Source of the DNA: Mugil cephalus
Taxonomy: Eukaryota; Chordata; Actinopteri; Mugiliformes; Mugilidae
Length of the DNA: 64,000 nucleotides
NCBI RefSeq assembly: GCF_022458985.1
Contig: NC_061786.1
Coordinates: forward strand, 16,994,974 to 17,058,973
Direction of reading: 5' to 3'
Shown piece by piece: positions 32,000-45,382 of the stretch. The translations under genes and the position numbers were made by a program. Each line of letters opens with the position of its first letter. Position 1 is the first letter of the stretch. The notes under the pieces are model-generated. The model made no database searches, was not told the DNA's origin, and saw nothing but the letters and a program-made list of their open reading frames with translations.

Positions 32000-33432
32000 A
32001 AAACATGCCTAGATCGAAATTTAATCTCATGTGGAAAAAAGACAGAAATGTTAATGTGAATTAAGGAAATGGATCTTTACCATTTAGCCAATTTATAAAA
32101 AATATTTGGAATTAGATTAACGCTCAACTTACTTTTCCAATTTCATGTGTGACGGCAGTTTTAGTTATTTTGACCTGTCATTTCAGAAATCGCTAATGTT
32201 CCTAAATGGATTAAATGGATTGTCAAGGGTTTAGACCACTCCTCCCAGTCCCAGTGTTTTCTGATTATGAGCAGAATGCTGATGCACATGTACAACTGAA
32301 CAAAGTCGATCCTGAAAGAGCTCACAGATTATCACTTAAAATCATTTTTATTTTTTTCAAATGGGTGTTACAGCCCTTTTGCCCCTCCACTTTTCATTGG
32401 CAGGCCTTTCATTGGCAGGGCTTAATTACCTTAACCAACCACACCTGAGAAGGCCTAAGACAATTGCTTTTCAGCTGAAGAAGCTCTCCATGACTCTTTC
32501 TGTTGCCTTTTTTGCTTATGTTTTAATGAAATAAAGCTTTTTTGTTGGGCCCTTGAGTTGTCAGGTTAGAACATAAATGAGGGGCTTGTCCAGTATTTCT
32601 TTTGGATGTTTTTGCGGAGACTGAATCCCTGAGTTCCTTTATCTTGAGATGAGAATAATTATCCAAAGCTTAATTTGCAGTAGATGTTATTTCTTAGAAT
32701 TTGGTATGGTCAAGCTAATGTTGCTACTTGAGACAAAACTTGCATGTTTCAGAACCCTTTATTAATTTTTGTGAGGAAGCCCTGGGGTGGTCGAGAGTAA
32801 GAGTAATTGAGGTGTGGTTATTTAGAATTTCAGTCTCTTAGGTAAAGAAGAAACCAGGTAAGTTCTGGAACGATTTAACTTGGAACCTCAAATTTTGATG
32901 GCATGTGGTAACATTCGCTTGCCTTTGTTATTGGAGTGTTCTTTATTAATTTGGGGATATTTTGGGTGAGCTGGCAAGAGGTAATGTGTGTGACAACTAG
33001 AGGTGCTTTGTGTGGGGAGGTCGGCCCAATCTTGATGTTACTGAGTGAAGGCAGTAACATTTTTATGGTGTGGTGCCACATTCGTTGTGATCCTTGGGTG
33101 TGGCTTTCCATATGTGGCAGGTCACTTGTATGTTGGTGCCACCGAATTTGTAAGTGTCTGACCTTTGTAAGTGTCTGTGGGTCACGCTGCAGGTTTTGTA
33201 TTCGGTGTCCAAATGTTGTGTCGTCATTTGTGGGGGCATCGATTCTTGCATGTCTAAGAAGGTTTGGGCATGATTGCAAAGGGGTTTGTTAGTTTTTTAG
33301 GGCTCCTGGCGAAGGAGTGAGTGCCATTTAAAGCACGATTTGTAGAGCCATTTGTACATGCGTGTTTGTCAGTCTGTCTCGTTCTGTAACGATGCCATAC
33401 AACTCTATTTGGTGGTGTGTCACTTCCTCTAC
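32000..33432. other. intergenic, no gene recognised
   Basis: Includes an unusual G/T-rich stretch on the + strand (32870-33300) that is open in one frame on each strand, without a recognisable domain. A direct repeat of CCTTTCATTGGCAGG occurs at 32390-32420. Confidence 0.45.
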
Positions 33433-33668
33433 TTTCCGCGTCACCTTCAATAGTGGAAACGAACACTCTCCGAAAGTTTGACAAAGACAAGTCACACAAA
33501 TGTTTGTATCTCTGAACCTCTTCAGTTAACGTGTTACCTTTTTATTCATCCAAAGCAGTACAATTTCAAAACTGCGGAGATGGAGAAGCAGCCAGAAATA
33601 CTAAAGCAGAAATACACTACTACGAGGCGGACTAATCACAGGTCCAGTCTTGCGGGCTGAGCGTCGCT
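33433..33668 (+). repeat. repeat pair B, first member
   Basis: Shares GTCACCTTCAAT, GAGATGGAGAAGCAGCCAGA and AATACTAAAG, with AATCAC and a CGTCGC end, with 45383-45680 in the same order. Probably a non-autonomous DNA transposon; family not identified. Confidence 0.6.
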
Positions 33669-34673
33669 GAGACTGTCAGTTTTGCTAGCTATGTGACAAC
33701 CAACATTATATCATTATAAAATTAAGCTGAGACATTAGTTATGCTAATGTTAGGGAAGACTCTATCACTGAAGTGTCTTATCCAACAGTTAAATCATTCT
33801 GTAATGATTGATTTTAAGATAAGATAATAAACTGACCAGCGAGTTTTTCCCTCTTGTTGCTGGTGTTGCTGATTGAAGGCTCACAGCTTCTAATGCCTGG
33901 CCACTGTTGGTGCTGCTGCCTCTTTTGTGTCATTTCTGTGTGTACTAAAAGCATAAAGATACGTTTATTTTTGTGAACCTGCCGGAATAAAAAAATGTTT
34001 TAAGCCAACTTCGTCTTGAAGTCTTTGAAGAATAGCACTTTTGTTCTGCTGATTCCATTAAATCTTATTGCACTTAATGATGTAATCGTCCGCTTTGAAA
34101 GAAACCAACAAAGCCCTCACTGAATGTAGAGATTGGGCGTGAGAGAAGAGCGCGTTGCAGACAGTGCAAGGGATTTAGTAGGGATGAAAAGGGTTGAAAT
34201 AAAGGGCTGAGATGTGAGAGTGGGACGGATGGGAAAATGTCATGGGCCTTGACTTCTGGTGTGTGAGGGACCTAATTGAGTTAACACCAGACATGTCACA
34301 AGTGGAAAATGTACGGGAAGTTAGACCACTGATTATTATTGTTTTTTTTTTTTTCCATCGGCGGTGGATCACTGTGCTTTACTGTTTTATGCTTTACTGG
34401 AAAGCAATCTTTATTTCAGATTCTCTGCTAAATGGTAAATGTGATGGGAAGAAACTAAGCTATAGTTGTTATTTTCTTGTCGTTTCTCACCGTGCCGGTT
34501 CAGACTGGTTGTCAAAAGCCACATTTATATTTTTTTGCTTTGCAACTTTTCTACCAAAAATATCACCATGTCATCGTTGTCGGTGACACTGCAAAGCAAA
34601 GGAGTGTTAGCAATAGCGGCTGTAGCTATAGTGGCCGAAGCTTTCCTCATTCGTTGACTTAATTTGACAGGAA

Positions 34674-35018
34674 TACACCAATCAGGCATAACATTATGAC
34701 CACCTGCTTGATATTGTCTAGTTCTTCCATGTGCCTCCACTTGGGACTCCTCAGAGAATAGACATGGGCCTTCTGAGGGTGTCCTGTGGAGTCTGGCAAC
34801 TGTATGTTGTTAGTGGGGACCTTTGGGTCCTACAGGTTGAAGGGAGGGGCCTCTGTGGATCAGGCTCGATCCAGTGCATCCCAAAGACACTTGATCAATT
34901 TGGGATCTTGTAAATTTGGAGACCAGGTCAACACCTTGTGCTGTTTTTCATGTTTGAGTTGTTGCCAAACTGCTGACCCAGTCTGTCAGTGGTTTTAATG
35001 TTATGGCTGACCGGTGTA
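34674..35018 (+). mobile_element. Tc1-like relic (copy d)
   Basis: Both ends present: TACACCAATCAGGCATAACA and GTGGTTTTAATGTTATGGCT followed by GACCGGTGTA. Bounded by TA, as expected for Tc1/mariner insertion. The minus strand retains scraps of a DDE transposase end. Confidence 0.8.
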
Positions 35019-35193
35019 AGTTATTTTTGTAAAAGCGTCATTGATTTAAAACTAGTTTCCCTTTGAAACACTTTCACCAGAACTTGGAGCTGAGAGATCA
35101 TTCCATACACTGTGTCTGTTTTGGGGTTTTTATTTTGGGAGCAGGGCCTTCTGTCTGCCAGTGTCTGTGTGTTTGCAGAACATGTTGGACGTG

Positions 35194-35194
<1 letters not shown>

Positions 35195-35241
<47 letters not shown>
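35195..35241 (+). repeat. (TG)n microsatellite
   Basis: Perfect GT run of about 23 units. Confidence 0.92.
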
Positions 35242-35243
<2 letters not shown>

Positions 35244-35352
35244 TGTTTGTGTGCGCGCGCTTATATCAGCAGGCTCACCATGAGCATAACACTCAAATTC
35301 AAAACATGTTTTTCACTACTGTGCACTGTGCACACATGAGAGAGACTGTGGG

Positions 35353-35353
<1 letters not shown>

Positions 35354-35386
<33 letters not shown>
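35354..35386 (+). repeat. (CA)n microsatellite
   Basis: Perfect AC run, complementary to the GT run 113 bp upstream. Confidence 0.92.
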
Positions 35387-35388
<2 letters not shown>

Positions 35389-35744
35389 TGGTTGTCCGTT
35401 AGATCACACAATCCACCAGTGGCCTTGCTTACTTTGGCCTCTGTGTCTCTTTTGTTGTTATCCCTCACTCCATCCCTTTACCCAGTCTATCTTTTCTCTT
35501 TACCCTACGTCTGACTGTGTTTAATACACGATCAAAGACCGAATCCCTCCGTGTGAGTGCTCATTTTTCATCATAGCGTACAACAACAGACGCTCATTCT
35601 GCACTTCGTCTATCTTGCTCAAGACATGTATGCACAAGGTCGTTTGGATTGATTTTCCATCGTGCTGTCTCATTCATGCACAATCACTGCGGAGGGTGAT
35701 TATGTTTTAAGGTGTAACAAATGCCTTTTGGTCCAGATCTGTAT

Positions 35745-36005
35745 CTTGTTTTTAATCAGCAGGCAGGAGTGATGAGTCCCTGGCGACAGTGAAGACTGTT
35801 AACCTTCATTTTCGTCAAATTCTTTCTGTCTTTTTTTTTTTTTTTTTTTACTTCGTCACTTCATTAGCTCAGAGCTTGAACCGACTCCTGGCTCACTCTG
35901 TGAAAACAGAACTTTTTGGCTAATCAAATCCCCGGCATCTGTTCTGCAAGCCCTTCAGTCTTCCCCAACTTGCCATCGCTCGCGATCCCGGCTGCTCTCA
36001 ATCTG
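35745..36005 (+). repeat. repeat pair A, second member
   Basis: Direct-orientation counterpart of 19865-20120, with a T-run inserted at 35831-35849. Confidence 0.7.
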
Positions 36006-38072
36006 TCATACACTATAAGAGTATATGGATTTATGCTCCCGGAGCCCACATCAGCTGGGTTCATTTTAATGCAGACTGCGCAGTGCACAAAGCCCTGCTG
36101 CGCTACAGGGTGCACAAGCGAATGTGAAGTTGATTTAGTAGATCACATCACACTCACAACTGCTGCGAGTCTATTTTTAATGAGGAAGATGCTGCACCCA
36201 GGAACACAACATGTATAATTCAGACTTATAACGGCAAGGTACAAGGTTAATTTTCCAGAATGTACTTGACTTCATCAACAAGTATCAGTAGATGGACCCT
36301 CACTGTAAAATCCCAGCCCATCGCTACACACACACCAGATTATCTTTGAGTCATGTGCCTCATCTTTCCAGTGCTCTGTTTATTCGCACGTCTGTTTTTA
36401 TCCCAACTGTGTTTTTCACCTAGTGTGCATGTGTTTTTTTTTTATGTATCTGCTTTCTGTTGTTTTGTCGAGACTCTTGGGTCTGTTTTTGGAGAACTGA
36501 CTCACACATACTGTCGACTAGCAGCTGATGTAAACAGCACAGAAAAATTAAACATATATCGCCTCTGTAAACAGCTATTTCAGTTTAAAAATACATAAGT
36601 GTTAAACATTAAATTATTAATGCAATATACTGGCTGTATCTATACATATCTATCTATCTTTCTACATACACATATATATACATGTTCTCCCTCTTACGGG
36701 TGAATCATATTTAAGAAATGATTTGCCCCTTCTGAGAACGTGAACTGATAAAATAGAAGAACAGTGTATAGTCCAAGAACTATGATAACTTAATTCCTAC
36801 CCAGATATAAACCCAACCCTAAAACCAAGTCACAGCAGCGCAAACAAATGCCATGACTGTACGAACCAGTTTAAGTCTCCACATCTCACCCAAGACAAAG
36901 TCCACACAGGCCTGCAGGCTCCGGCTTCCTCCAGCGCGCAGTGATGTGATTTTTGTTCTGCGAGCTCCCTTTAAACGTACCTCTGATCTAAAACCTGCTG
37001 CGAGCCGGAGCAGAAATGTGTTTGATTGCCTTTTGAGGTCTTGCAACACAAGAAGTAATTGAGCCAACAATTTTAAGTTAATACAGTAAATTATACCGTG
37101 ATCCTGATAAGCAGTCATGAGATAAAGGCCTTTCGCCGAAGTTTAATAACGCCCCTTTGTCTGCCGCGTGTGTGTGTGTGTGAGAGAGAGAGAGACAGGA
37201 ATCTAGCACTCAGCAGTGGTGATAGCATCTGAACTTGGCAGGGTTTGCTTTACACGCGTCCGCTTTGCTGCGTCTTTTCTCTGCCAGTGTATTTTAATAA
37301 CGTTTTGCTAATTTATATGTCTATGAGTCTAAGTGTGTACCTAAGTTTAAAAGGGCGCATGTAGGTAAATCACGCTGTTTTTTTCTTTTGATGTGCAGAT
37401 GTATGTGCGCATGAAGTATGAGTACTTATGTTGGCAGCGTGTGCGTTGTTCTGGCTCGGCCTCTGTGGCTTTACGATGTATATCAGGCAGCTGCTGGGTC
37501 CAGCATCCAAAAAAGATCAAAAAATAGAGCCGTTATTCTAGCAAAATGGTAACTGTGAGATACTGTTTCACGAACACACTCCCACACAAACCAGCGTGCT
37601 GTACAAACACGTGCATACGCACCACCAGTGGCTTCTGTTTCCAGCTCGGTCTCCCTCTCTCGACGCATTCCTCAGCCCGCGTTAACCTTCCAGCGCAGGG
37701 GTCAGATAAAATCTCAGGGGATGTACTCTACTGGCTGAATTTTGCTTGAATTGTTGACTTTGCAACAATAATTGGTTTGAATTGAACTCCATAAAGGCAT
37801 GTCATGGGGTGGTATTCACCGCAGAAATGTCTGAGATGGAGGCTTGGGGGGGTGGGGGGTGGCTTTAGTGAACATGCATACGTGTGCGCACACATTATAT
37901 CCCTGAAAATTCAATGCGATGTCTTTCGGGGGGTCGGGTGTAATGATTTAAGTGCGGTTCCCTGTTTTTCACTGATAACAACCTTTCATTCATCCATTTC
38001 TGGAGGGGGAAAAAGTCAACAGATACTTTACATATCATCCAAAAAAAGCAATATTTGTGTGCACGGGGCATA

Positions 38073-38112
38073 GAGACACACACACACACACACACAGACA
38101 CACACACACACA
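38073..38112 (+). repeat. (CA)n microsatellite
   Basis: AC run with one GAC interruption. Confidence 0.9.
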
Positions 38113-39714
38113 CTGAGCTGCAAGTCACGTCTCAATCAGTGTAAGCCAATCCTCGTCATCTGGTTTTGGTTTAGATAGAGCCCATTTCGAGACTGATTTG
38201 ATCTAAGTTTCCCCCTGTGGTGTTTTTACTCTTCCAAAGCCTATATGACGCACTCGCTCACTGCTTTTCTAGCTGTAGCTACATTACACACACATTGAAA
38301 AAAAGAAAGAAAAAAAAGAAACGCTTGCACCGGTAGTGAGAGAAAAACAGATATTTCCTGCATGCTCTTCTTACTTGACCCCGTGTTCCAATATGTTAAT
38401 CACTTCCTGCTGCATAATCCAATGAAATGGTTGAATTTGCAGGTTTATTAGGTTAGGCAGGCCAGTTCCCCGCGTTGGGGAAGCGGCGGCAAAACTGGGC
38501 CTGGACTCAGTTCAGTGGGAGAGGGATTTCATTAAAGTCCTTTTCAATTTATGAAGAATATGGAAATGATTTCATCGCACGGGCGACCTACCGACAGAAA
38601 ATCTCATCATCTCAGCTTGGATCTTTTTTAACCAGTTAATACCTGTCGTACATACACACTGTACAATATGATTAACAAAAGGTTAAATGAATAGTTAATA
38701 ACATTGAGTGAGTGTTTTTTTGTTGTTGTTTTTTTTAGGCTATATGATGAGAAAACCCCAACTTGACACAGCTCGTAGAAGTCAAAGCATTTCGAATGTT
38801 TTGCATCAACATCATTACAAAGAAAGACCGGAAAATTTGGGTATTTATAAAGAATTCAAATGAAAAACTATTTTGAAACACAATACTGAAATCTAAGTCT
38901 AGTGGGGAAGGTATTAGGGGGGCAGTTCATCCAACATCAACAATGGTCCCATCCAGGAGTAAACAGACAAATGGGAACTTTGACATCCACGTTCAGTTGC
39001 TTCCCATTTTAACCTTTGACCCCCCCACAGTGCATTCCCTTCACTCTTGGAACAGCCTTCGAATGTCTTCTTCCTGTCTGCTCGGGCTAACCAGAAGAGG
39101 CTGCGGCTGTGATGACCCGCCCGAGGCTAAAGCGGGCCATGTTGTACACAGTATTAAATGACACAGAGTTACCGCTCGCTATAAACGGTATGAAACGGAG
39201 CCTCACGATACAACGGTTCACTGTTCAGGGAAAGAGAATGCACACACCTCTCATTCACTCTGCAGTAAATTCACCACTTTCACTCTTCCTTTCCTTTTCT
39301 TTCTGAGTTATGGTGTTCCCCTTTCATCTCTGCTCCAGCTCCGTTTAAACGGCTCCACAGCATCATTTATTCATGCCCTTATTGCAGCACTCGAATGCGA
39401 TTGGCCCGTTACGTTTTTTTTTCTCTCTCTCTCTCTTTCTCTTTCTGGTTCCTGGTAGTGAAAGCTCTGTCGCGTCTACTCAGTGTGCATCTCTTTTTCT
39501 ATTTTTGCTGCATGTGTTTCTATGAAGACACACACACTGAGAGTTGAAACATTTGAGAGAGAAATCATAAAGCAGGGGAGAGGCTTAGAGAAATTCAAGA
39601 ACGTGGAACTCGAGCTTTGGGTGAAACCGAAATCGAGAAAACGAATGTTTGCTGTCTGGCTCTGTTCGTTGTAATGAGATCCTTACAGCTATGTTTGTTC
39701 TCCTGCACCTGGCT

Positions 39715-39746
39715 GGGGCGGGGGGGCGGCGGGGAGGGGAGGGGGT
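39715..39746 (+). repeat. G-rich tract, quadruplex-type
   Basis: At least four runs of four or more G separated by one to three bases. Confidence 0.7.
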
Positions 39747-40240
39747 GGATGTGGGCCTGAGAGGCAGATGTTGAATGAGCCCATCTCTTTGTGGCGTGGT
39801 GCGCCTGTGTGTGTGTGTGTGTTTGAGCAGGAATGCGTTCAATTGAAAGGAGGTCCTTCAGCCGCGTGGAGTATTTTAAAACAATGATATTGTAATTCAA
39901 TGATCACAAAAAAAAAAAACAAATGTGTGCCTGGCTTTACAGAGGTCTGTGTCTATTTGCTGAAGTCTTAGACCTCTAATTGGCTCCCAATTGTGCGTCT
40001 GAAAGAACAAACACGAGCGTCTCAAACAAAAGAAGGACAAACAGCAGCGCATGGAATCAAGACTGACCAATCTGACCAGAATCTAGGTCTTTTTGAGCTT
40101 GCGTACTTTTAAGGGTCTAATTTTTATTATAATTTAAAGCTAAAACACATTTATAGAGATTAGGCAAGTTTTGATCAAAGAATGAAGGAATAAAATCCTG
40201 ATTTTTTTGTCTCTAAACACAGTCACTCCCCCCCCCCCCG

Positions 40241-40280
40241 CCACTAACAACGTTCTGTAGCCAGACACCACAGAGACGGT
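40241..40280 (-). mobile_element. Tc1-like fragment (copy e)
   Basis: CCACTAACAACGTTCTGTAG then CCAGACACCACAG matches the interior of copy a (8985-9020). Confidence 0.6.
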
Positions 40281-41585
40281 GCTGAGAGTTGGACTGAAAC
40301 CAACACTTAGACACAACAGCATCGTCTCAGCAAATTTGTCGATGGGATGCATTAATTAGTTTAAAATGGGTCCGATGCAGTGTTAGCTGTATTTTAAGTA
40401 TATACTGTATATTTTCATCTTGCAGTCACTTGGGCCTTTGCCATCAGCTTACACATGACTCTTAGACCGACTCTTATATACTGTATGTACTACTACTTGC
40501 AGGTCAAGGAGTTTTATATATTCAGTGAGAATAGATTTAACAACTTGTTTTTTTATTAAAAGAAAAATCAACTACTGAGTACATTTTTGGATGTGATAGA
40601 AAAACAGTGACTTTGACCGAGTTTTGATATGTCACACCAAAGCATGCTGAGATGATTGAAGTGGTGGGGCGATACGAGTGACAGAATAAAAGAGTCTGTC
40701 AAAGAAAGCAGTGACAATGACGGGCAAAGAGGCATGGAGAGGAGTAGGCTAGAAAGGGACAGGAAAGGCAAGGCCAGGACAAATCCACAAACAGTTGTTT
40801 TTGGAGAAAACATATTTATGCATTTATATGCAAAAGAAAAAAAAAAGACTTCCATTTCCTTGAACATTTACATAAAAAGTAACCACCTTGTAATAAATGT
40901 TGACATTGATTGTGACGTTAACTTATGACATTAAGCTGAACCCATGTTTATTACAAGAGTAAATATACTTTCCTGGGAGTTGGACTAACAAGCTAGCTTA
41001 GTGTAAATCAAAGAAAGGCAGGTTTCTCTGTCGGACGACTAAAGAATGTTGGACAGTTGGCAAGAATAAGGGTTATCATTTTTCTGACATGAGTCATACA
41101 GTGTTTCTATCCGCTAAAGCAACACAGTATAGTTTTAAAGATGTATTACACTAACTGAAGTCAAAATAAAAGTTCTAAGTGAACCCTGAAAAATGTACCT
41201 CTACGCACTTTTTTTTGCAACTTTTAACTTTCGAAGAATAAAATTACAAGGATGTACTGTACATAAACATGCAAATGCAGCAATTGCGTTCCCTACAGGA
41301 TATGAAACATAGACAGCATTCATGCATGAAGACACAATGAAGGGCGCGCAGACTGCAGCAGTGCACCATGCAGGATATGAAACCCGCTCATATGCAGTAA
41401 AATGGATGAAGCAGATAAGGTGGCACTGTTCTGCTGTTAGAGGGCGAAAGCACATCAGTGTTTTCATGCTACATAGTAAAGTATTTTTAAAAAATGTTTT
41501 CCTTTGGAGACACACACAAAAATGGCTTAGGAACAACTCAGAAAACATGTTGTTGATCTGGTCTCCAAAATTCACTAGATCCTAA

Positions 41586-41700
41586 ACTGATCAAGTATCT
41601 GTGGGATGGTCACCCTCAGAAAGCCCATGTCCATTCTCTGATCAGTCCCAACTGGAGGCACAAGGAAGACGTGGTCATAATTTTATGCCTGATCGGTGTA
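41586..41700 (-). mobile_element. Tc1-like relic (copy f, antisense)
   Basis: TGATCAAGTATCTGTGGGAT, CCCATGTCCATTCTCTGATC and the terminal ATGCCTGATCGGTGTA. Internally deleted. Confidence 0.7.
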
Positions 41701-42999
41701 ATTATCCAAGTGTAAAGATAGAAAAAATAAATGCAGCCAAAAATAGACATGCGCCTAATAACCACAACGACCCTATTACCTCCCACCTCTAATTACTATA
41801 CAAATAAGTGTAATCTGTGCACATGTGTTGATGTGTGTACACGTCTGTGTGTGCCAATGATGGATGCAAAGGACATTGTGTCATCACCCAGGGTAAACAC
41901 TGAATGAGTCACGGCCTGCCTTGGGTGGATTTCATTAACGGGCGAACAGCACCTATCTGTATCTCAGCAGGACGAAGCAGCAGACACAAAAGAGGGTTGA
42001 GTGGAAGGAGACCGAATGACGATGCCAAATGTGGCAACGTGGCAACTGGAAGTAGTGCAGAGAGTGTAATGAAGATTGAAATGAGAATAGAGTGATAGAG
42101 GGAGAGATACTGGACATTATGAAAACACGAAGATGGAGAGGCACCGCTTCGTCCACATTTTCATAAAACCGATCACCTCCTCCTCCCTCCATCGTCCGTC
42201 CCCATGGTGATGAGCATGTGTGAGTGCGAGTGGAGGCAAGGTGTGAGAGAAAAAATATTAAGGGAATTAAATAATGAGTGCAGCAGAGCAGACTGGTCAA
42301 TTTCCCCAAGGTAGCAGTAGTAAATTAATATGTCACCCTTTGAAAGAAGGCAGTTTTTAGGCACTGCAATCAATGCACGGTCCTGAAGCACGAATATCTT
42401 CTGCAGATTTATGTAATTACACATTAGCCTGTCAACCTTTTAGTTAAGCAATTCCTCAAATAACTAAATATTCAAGTTCTAAATTGAATCTAATGATTCT
42501 GCTCATGACAAACATTAGATTTATGTGGTGTAGGTCAAAGTAGGAACAATAAATGATGTAGATTGTTGACAACATGATTGTAACCGGCATATTATTTACC
42601 TAATTAAAGGTTGCTTACACCGATCTGTGGAGCAATGCTAAAGAAAATCTACATTGTTTTGGTCCATTGCTTAGAGCTACCTCCTGCATCTCATTTAGTT
42701 GCTGTCTACATAAGAACATAACCAATTCAACCACAAACCTGCCCTGTCATATTCAACAAAGAACTCGCTACAACTTGCGCTGCTGTTTGTCATTTTGCAG
42801 TCAGAGAGCTCTAGCTGCCGTTTTACTTCCTGTCTCTGTTTAAAGAAGTGCCACCCTGTTCACGATGAGATAGCCAACACTATTTGAGATGAACAGTTTG
42901 ACTCAGCGAGGCGATCCACAAAGATTTACACCATCAATAGATCCCTTCATGGCCTACATCAATGTGAGGTCACTGGAGGCAAAACAGAGAAAATTTAAA

Positions 43000-43119
43000 A
43001 TGTCGTCTTGCTGTATTTTTTGGTGCCATGACTGTAAAATCAAAAACACTAACTTGAAGTTTTATCACATACCAACCACTGCCAGTTGCAGACAGCTTTG
43101 GTTTGGCTTTGGAGTGTAG
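43000..43119 (+). pseudogene. THAP zinc-finger-like coding relic
   Basis: The frame starting at 43000 reads MSSCCIFWCHDCKIKN, then LKFYHIP and LWF. The spacing of Cys4/5 and Cys9 and the FYxIP and LW motifs match the start of the THAP C2CH finger. The second half (C-x2-H and AVPTIF box) is lost, so this is a fragment. THAP domains occur in host factors and in P-element/hAT/Harbinger-type transposons; this one is probably transposon-derived. Confidence 0.45.
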
Positions 43120-43560
43120 GGGTGGGTGAATGTGGTCCCATCAGTCAGAGTCAACTTTTTAAAATAACACTCGTGGTCTCAGAGAGTGAGTGTATTAGTA
43201 TATTCTCACCCCTGCCCATTCCTGCCAAAACAGACAATTGAAATAGGCTAACTGTTGTTTATAAGCTATAATGTTTGAGATGTTTGGCATCGAGTTAAGC
43301 CCCGCCCCTCAAAAAAAATTGTTGTTGTTTAGAAACCGGGAAGGAGTCTGTTACGTTGATACCTTGTTGCAGCCCTGACAGAGAAAAAAAACTGCGTTCT
43401 CATATTAAAACTTCCCTTTATTTCCTATTTATTTTCTCACTCGTTTTCTTTCTGACATGGCAGCATGCATAAAGTGTCAGTCTCATATCAGTAAAAGCTA
43501 TCCAGAGAATTTGGTGTCTTTTAATGAACTTTGATAACATGTGGTCATGTTGTTCTGACA

Positions 43561-43751
43561 GTGGCACAGTGTGCTGAGTTTGCATGTTCTCCCTGTGCCT
43601 GCCTCTTACAGACCGAAGATTAGGTTAGTTGGTGATTCGTGTGCGGAATTGTTTTTCTGTCTTTCTGTGTTAGCCCTGTGACAGAGTGGCGACCTGTCAA
43701 GGGTGTACGGCCATTGACGAAGGACAAGCGGTTACGGAAAATTAATAAATG
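43561..43751 (+). mobile_element. fish L2/SINE-type 3' relic
   Basis: GAGTTTGCATGTTCTCCCTG, TTAGGTTAGTTGGTGATTC, TGTGTTAGCCCTGTGACAGA, GTGGCGACCTGTC and the end AAGCGGTTACGGAAAATTAA follow the order of the common fish element, with internal losses. Confidence 0.65.
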
Positions 43752-45382
43752 TTGCTCTGGATTCCCTGAAAACTGTTAGAAACTATCTCTGACGTGTTAA
43801 GATGTTTGCGTGGGAAAGAGGTCATTGTGCCTCAGCGTCCCCATGATAACGTCCAAAGGACTATAAATATTGTGTCGACAATTGACAAATGACGCTTTTT
43901 CCCTACTGCCACCGTTGTAAAGTAATTACACTGGTATGCCTCGTCTCAGTGAAATTAAACAGACTGTCGCAGTCATGCTCCCACGGACTTTCATAGTCTG
44001 GAGTATAAATGAGTCATTTATCCAATTTAGAATTTTTTTTCTTTTCCCTGACCTTGCACAGAGAGCTGTCCTCCGTACCATTTGCTCGCAATCTAAGCAA
44101 ATCTTCCAAAAGAAGCAGTGGGATGAAGACATTGTTTAGCAGATTTGCAGCCTGTACTTAATATGGACTGTTATTAAGAATGCGTGCCATTGTGAAAAGT
44201 ATTATTTAATCATTATATAACTGACAAAAAATAGGTGCTTTTCCTGGATGTTGTCTGACACACCTATCCATGAACTCCATGAGCTAGCACACGCAGTTAC
44301 CATGGTTACCCACATGTACATGTTGCTATATCCCTGATGATCTGCATTTCAGAACTTTGAAGACAATCATAATGACCTCACACGACGAGAGTTCACACGC
44401 CCGCCCACATTACTTGATTCACTGTAATGAGCGCGTTTCGCAATAGTTCTAATAAAAAAAGGAACAAACTCGTCGGCACAGAAGCTTCTTCTGGGAGGAT
44501 AGATCTGAGACATCTTCTGCAGGGGAAAAAGTGCATCGATTGTGTGTGTGTGTGTGTGTGTGCGCATGTGTCCCTGCTAGATGGAGAATGATGAGGAGGC
44601 AACCACAGAACAGAGAGGAATGTGCAACTGATACAAGATACTGCAGTATTTCTTCCTTTTAGGTGTGTGCACTTGCACGTGTGGTCGCGTGCAAGGGGAA
44701 ATTAGCAGTGATCCTTATTCTGGCATCAACCTATCCATCAGAAGATGAAAAGGCATTTCAAGACGCTCCTCGGTAGCGCAAGGTTTGCTTGTGTACCTCT
44801 GTGAAGAGTGAGCGGGCTCTGCTGCTTCCTCTGGCCTAAATTACGGGTATGGAGGACGGTGACATTTGTCAGACTAAAATGTACCGCTCTGGGCGGAAGC
44901 ACAGTAGGCTGTTAATCACCTCTGAAACCTGCCCTCCCCATATCACCACACGTGCACACTGAATCACGCAGACACACAGGATTCTGACACAAATCAATGG
45001 GCTACACATTCCCACTTATAAATCTACAATGAATGCACAGGCACTATTCGACTGCTTTGGGTCCAGCTCCACAGAGGTGTTTGCCCGTTCCTGCTGTGCT
45101 GAAGCTGAAGCTGATTATTGGGCCTGGCGTATGTGTGTGTGGGACCGCTGAGCTGAAGCACCAGCGGAGGCCATCATTAATGACCCCATGCGTCGAGAGA
45201 ACACCTGTGGGAACAGCCAGCCTCAAAAGCACTGCAGAGGATCATGGGACAGGACCCGCCGTGCCTCAAAGAGACTCCAGGACCTGTGGTATTAACTCAT
45301 ATCGCTGCTAATTAGCTTTGTGAGCTGCTCACTCTAAGAACACTGCTTCTTGTTTGTCAGTCGGGTTAATTTTTGTTCCTAC
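43752..45382. other. intergenic, no gene recognised
   Basis: Contains a TG run at 44540-44562; nothing else identified. Confidence 0.5.

Larger units (their letters stand above)
36006..42999. other. intergenic, no gene recognised
   Basis: A/T-rich, with CA/TG runs (37165, 38073-38112), CT-rich tracts (39423-39446), a G-rich tract (39715-39746) and two Tc1-like fragments. None of the frames encodes a domain I know. Confidence 0.5.

Noticed and set aside
32875..33292. Overlapping open frames of 134 codons (minus) and 118 codons (plus)
   Set aside because: Openness follows from G/T-biased composition. No conserved motif, splice site or promoter.
35063..35524. 153-codon open frame
   Set aside because: Driven by the TG and CA repeats; no domain.
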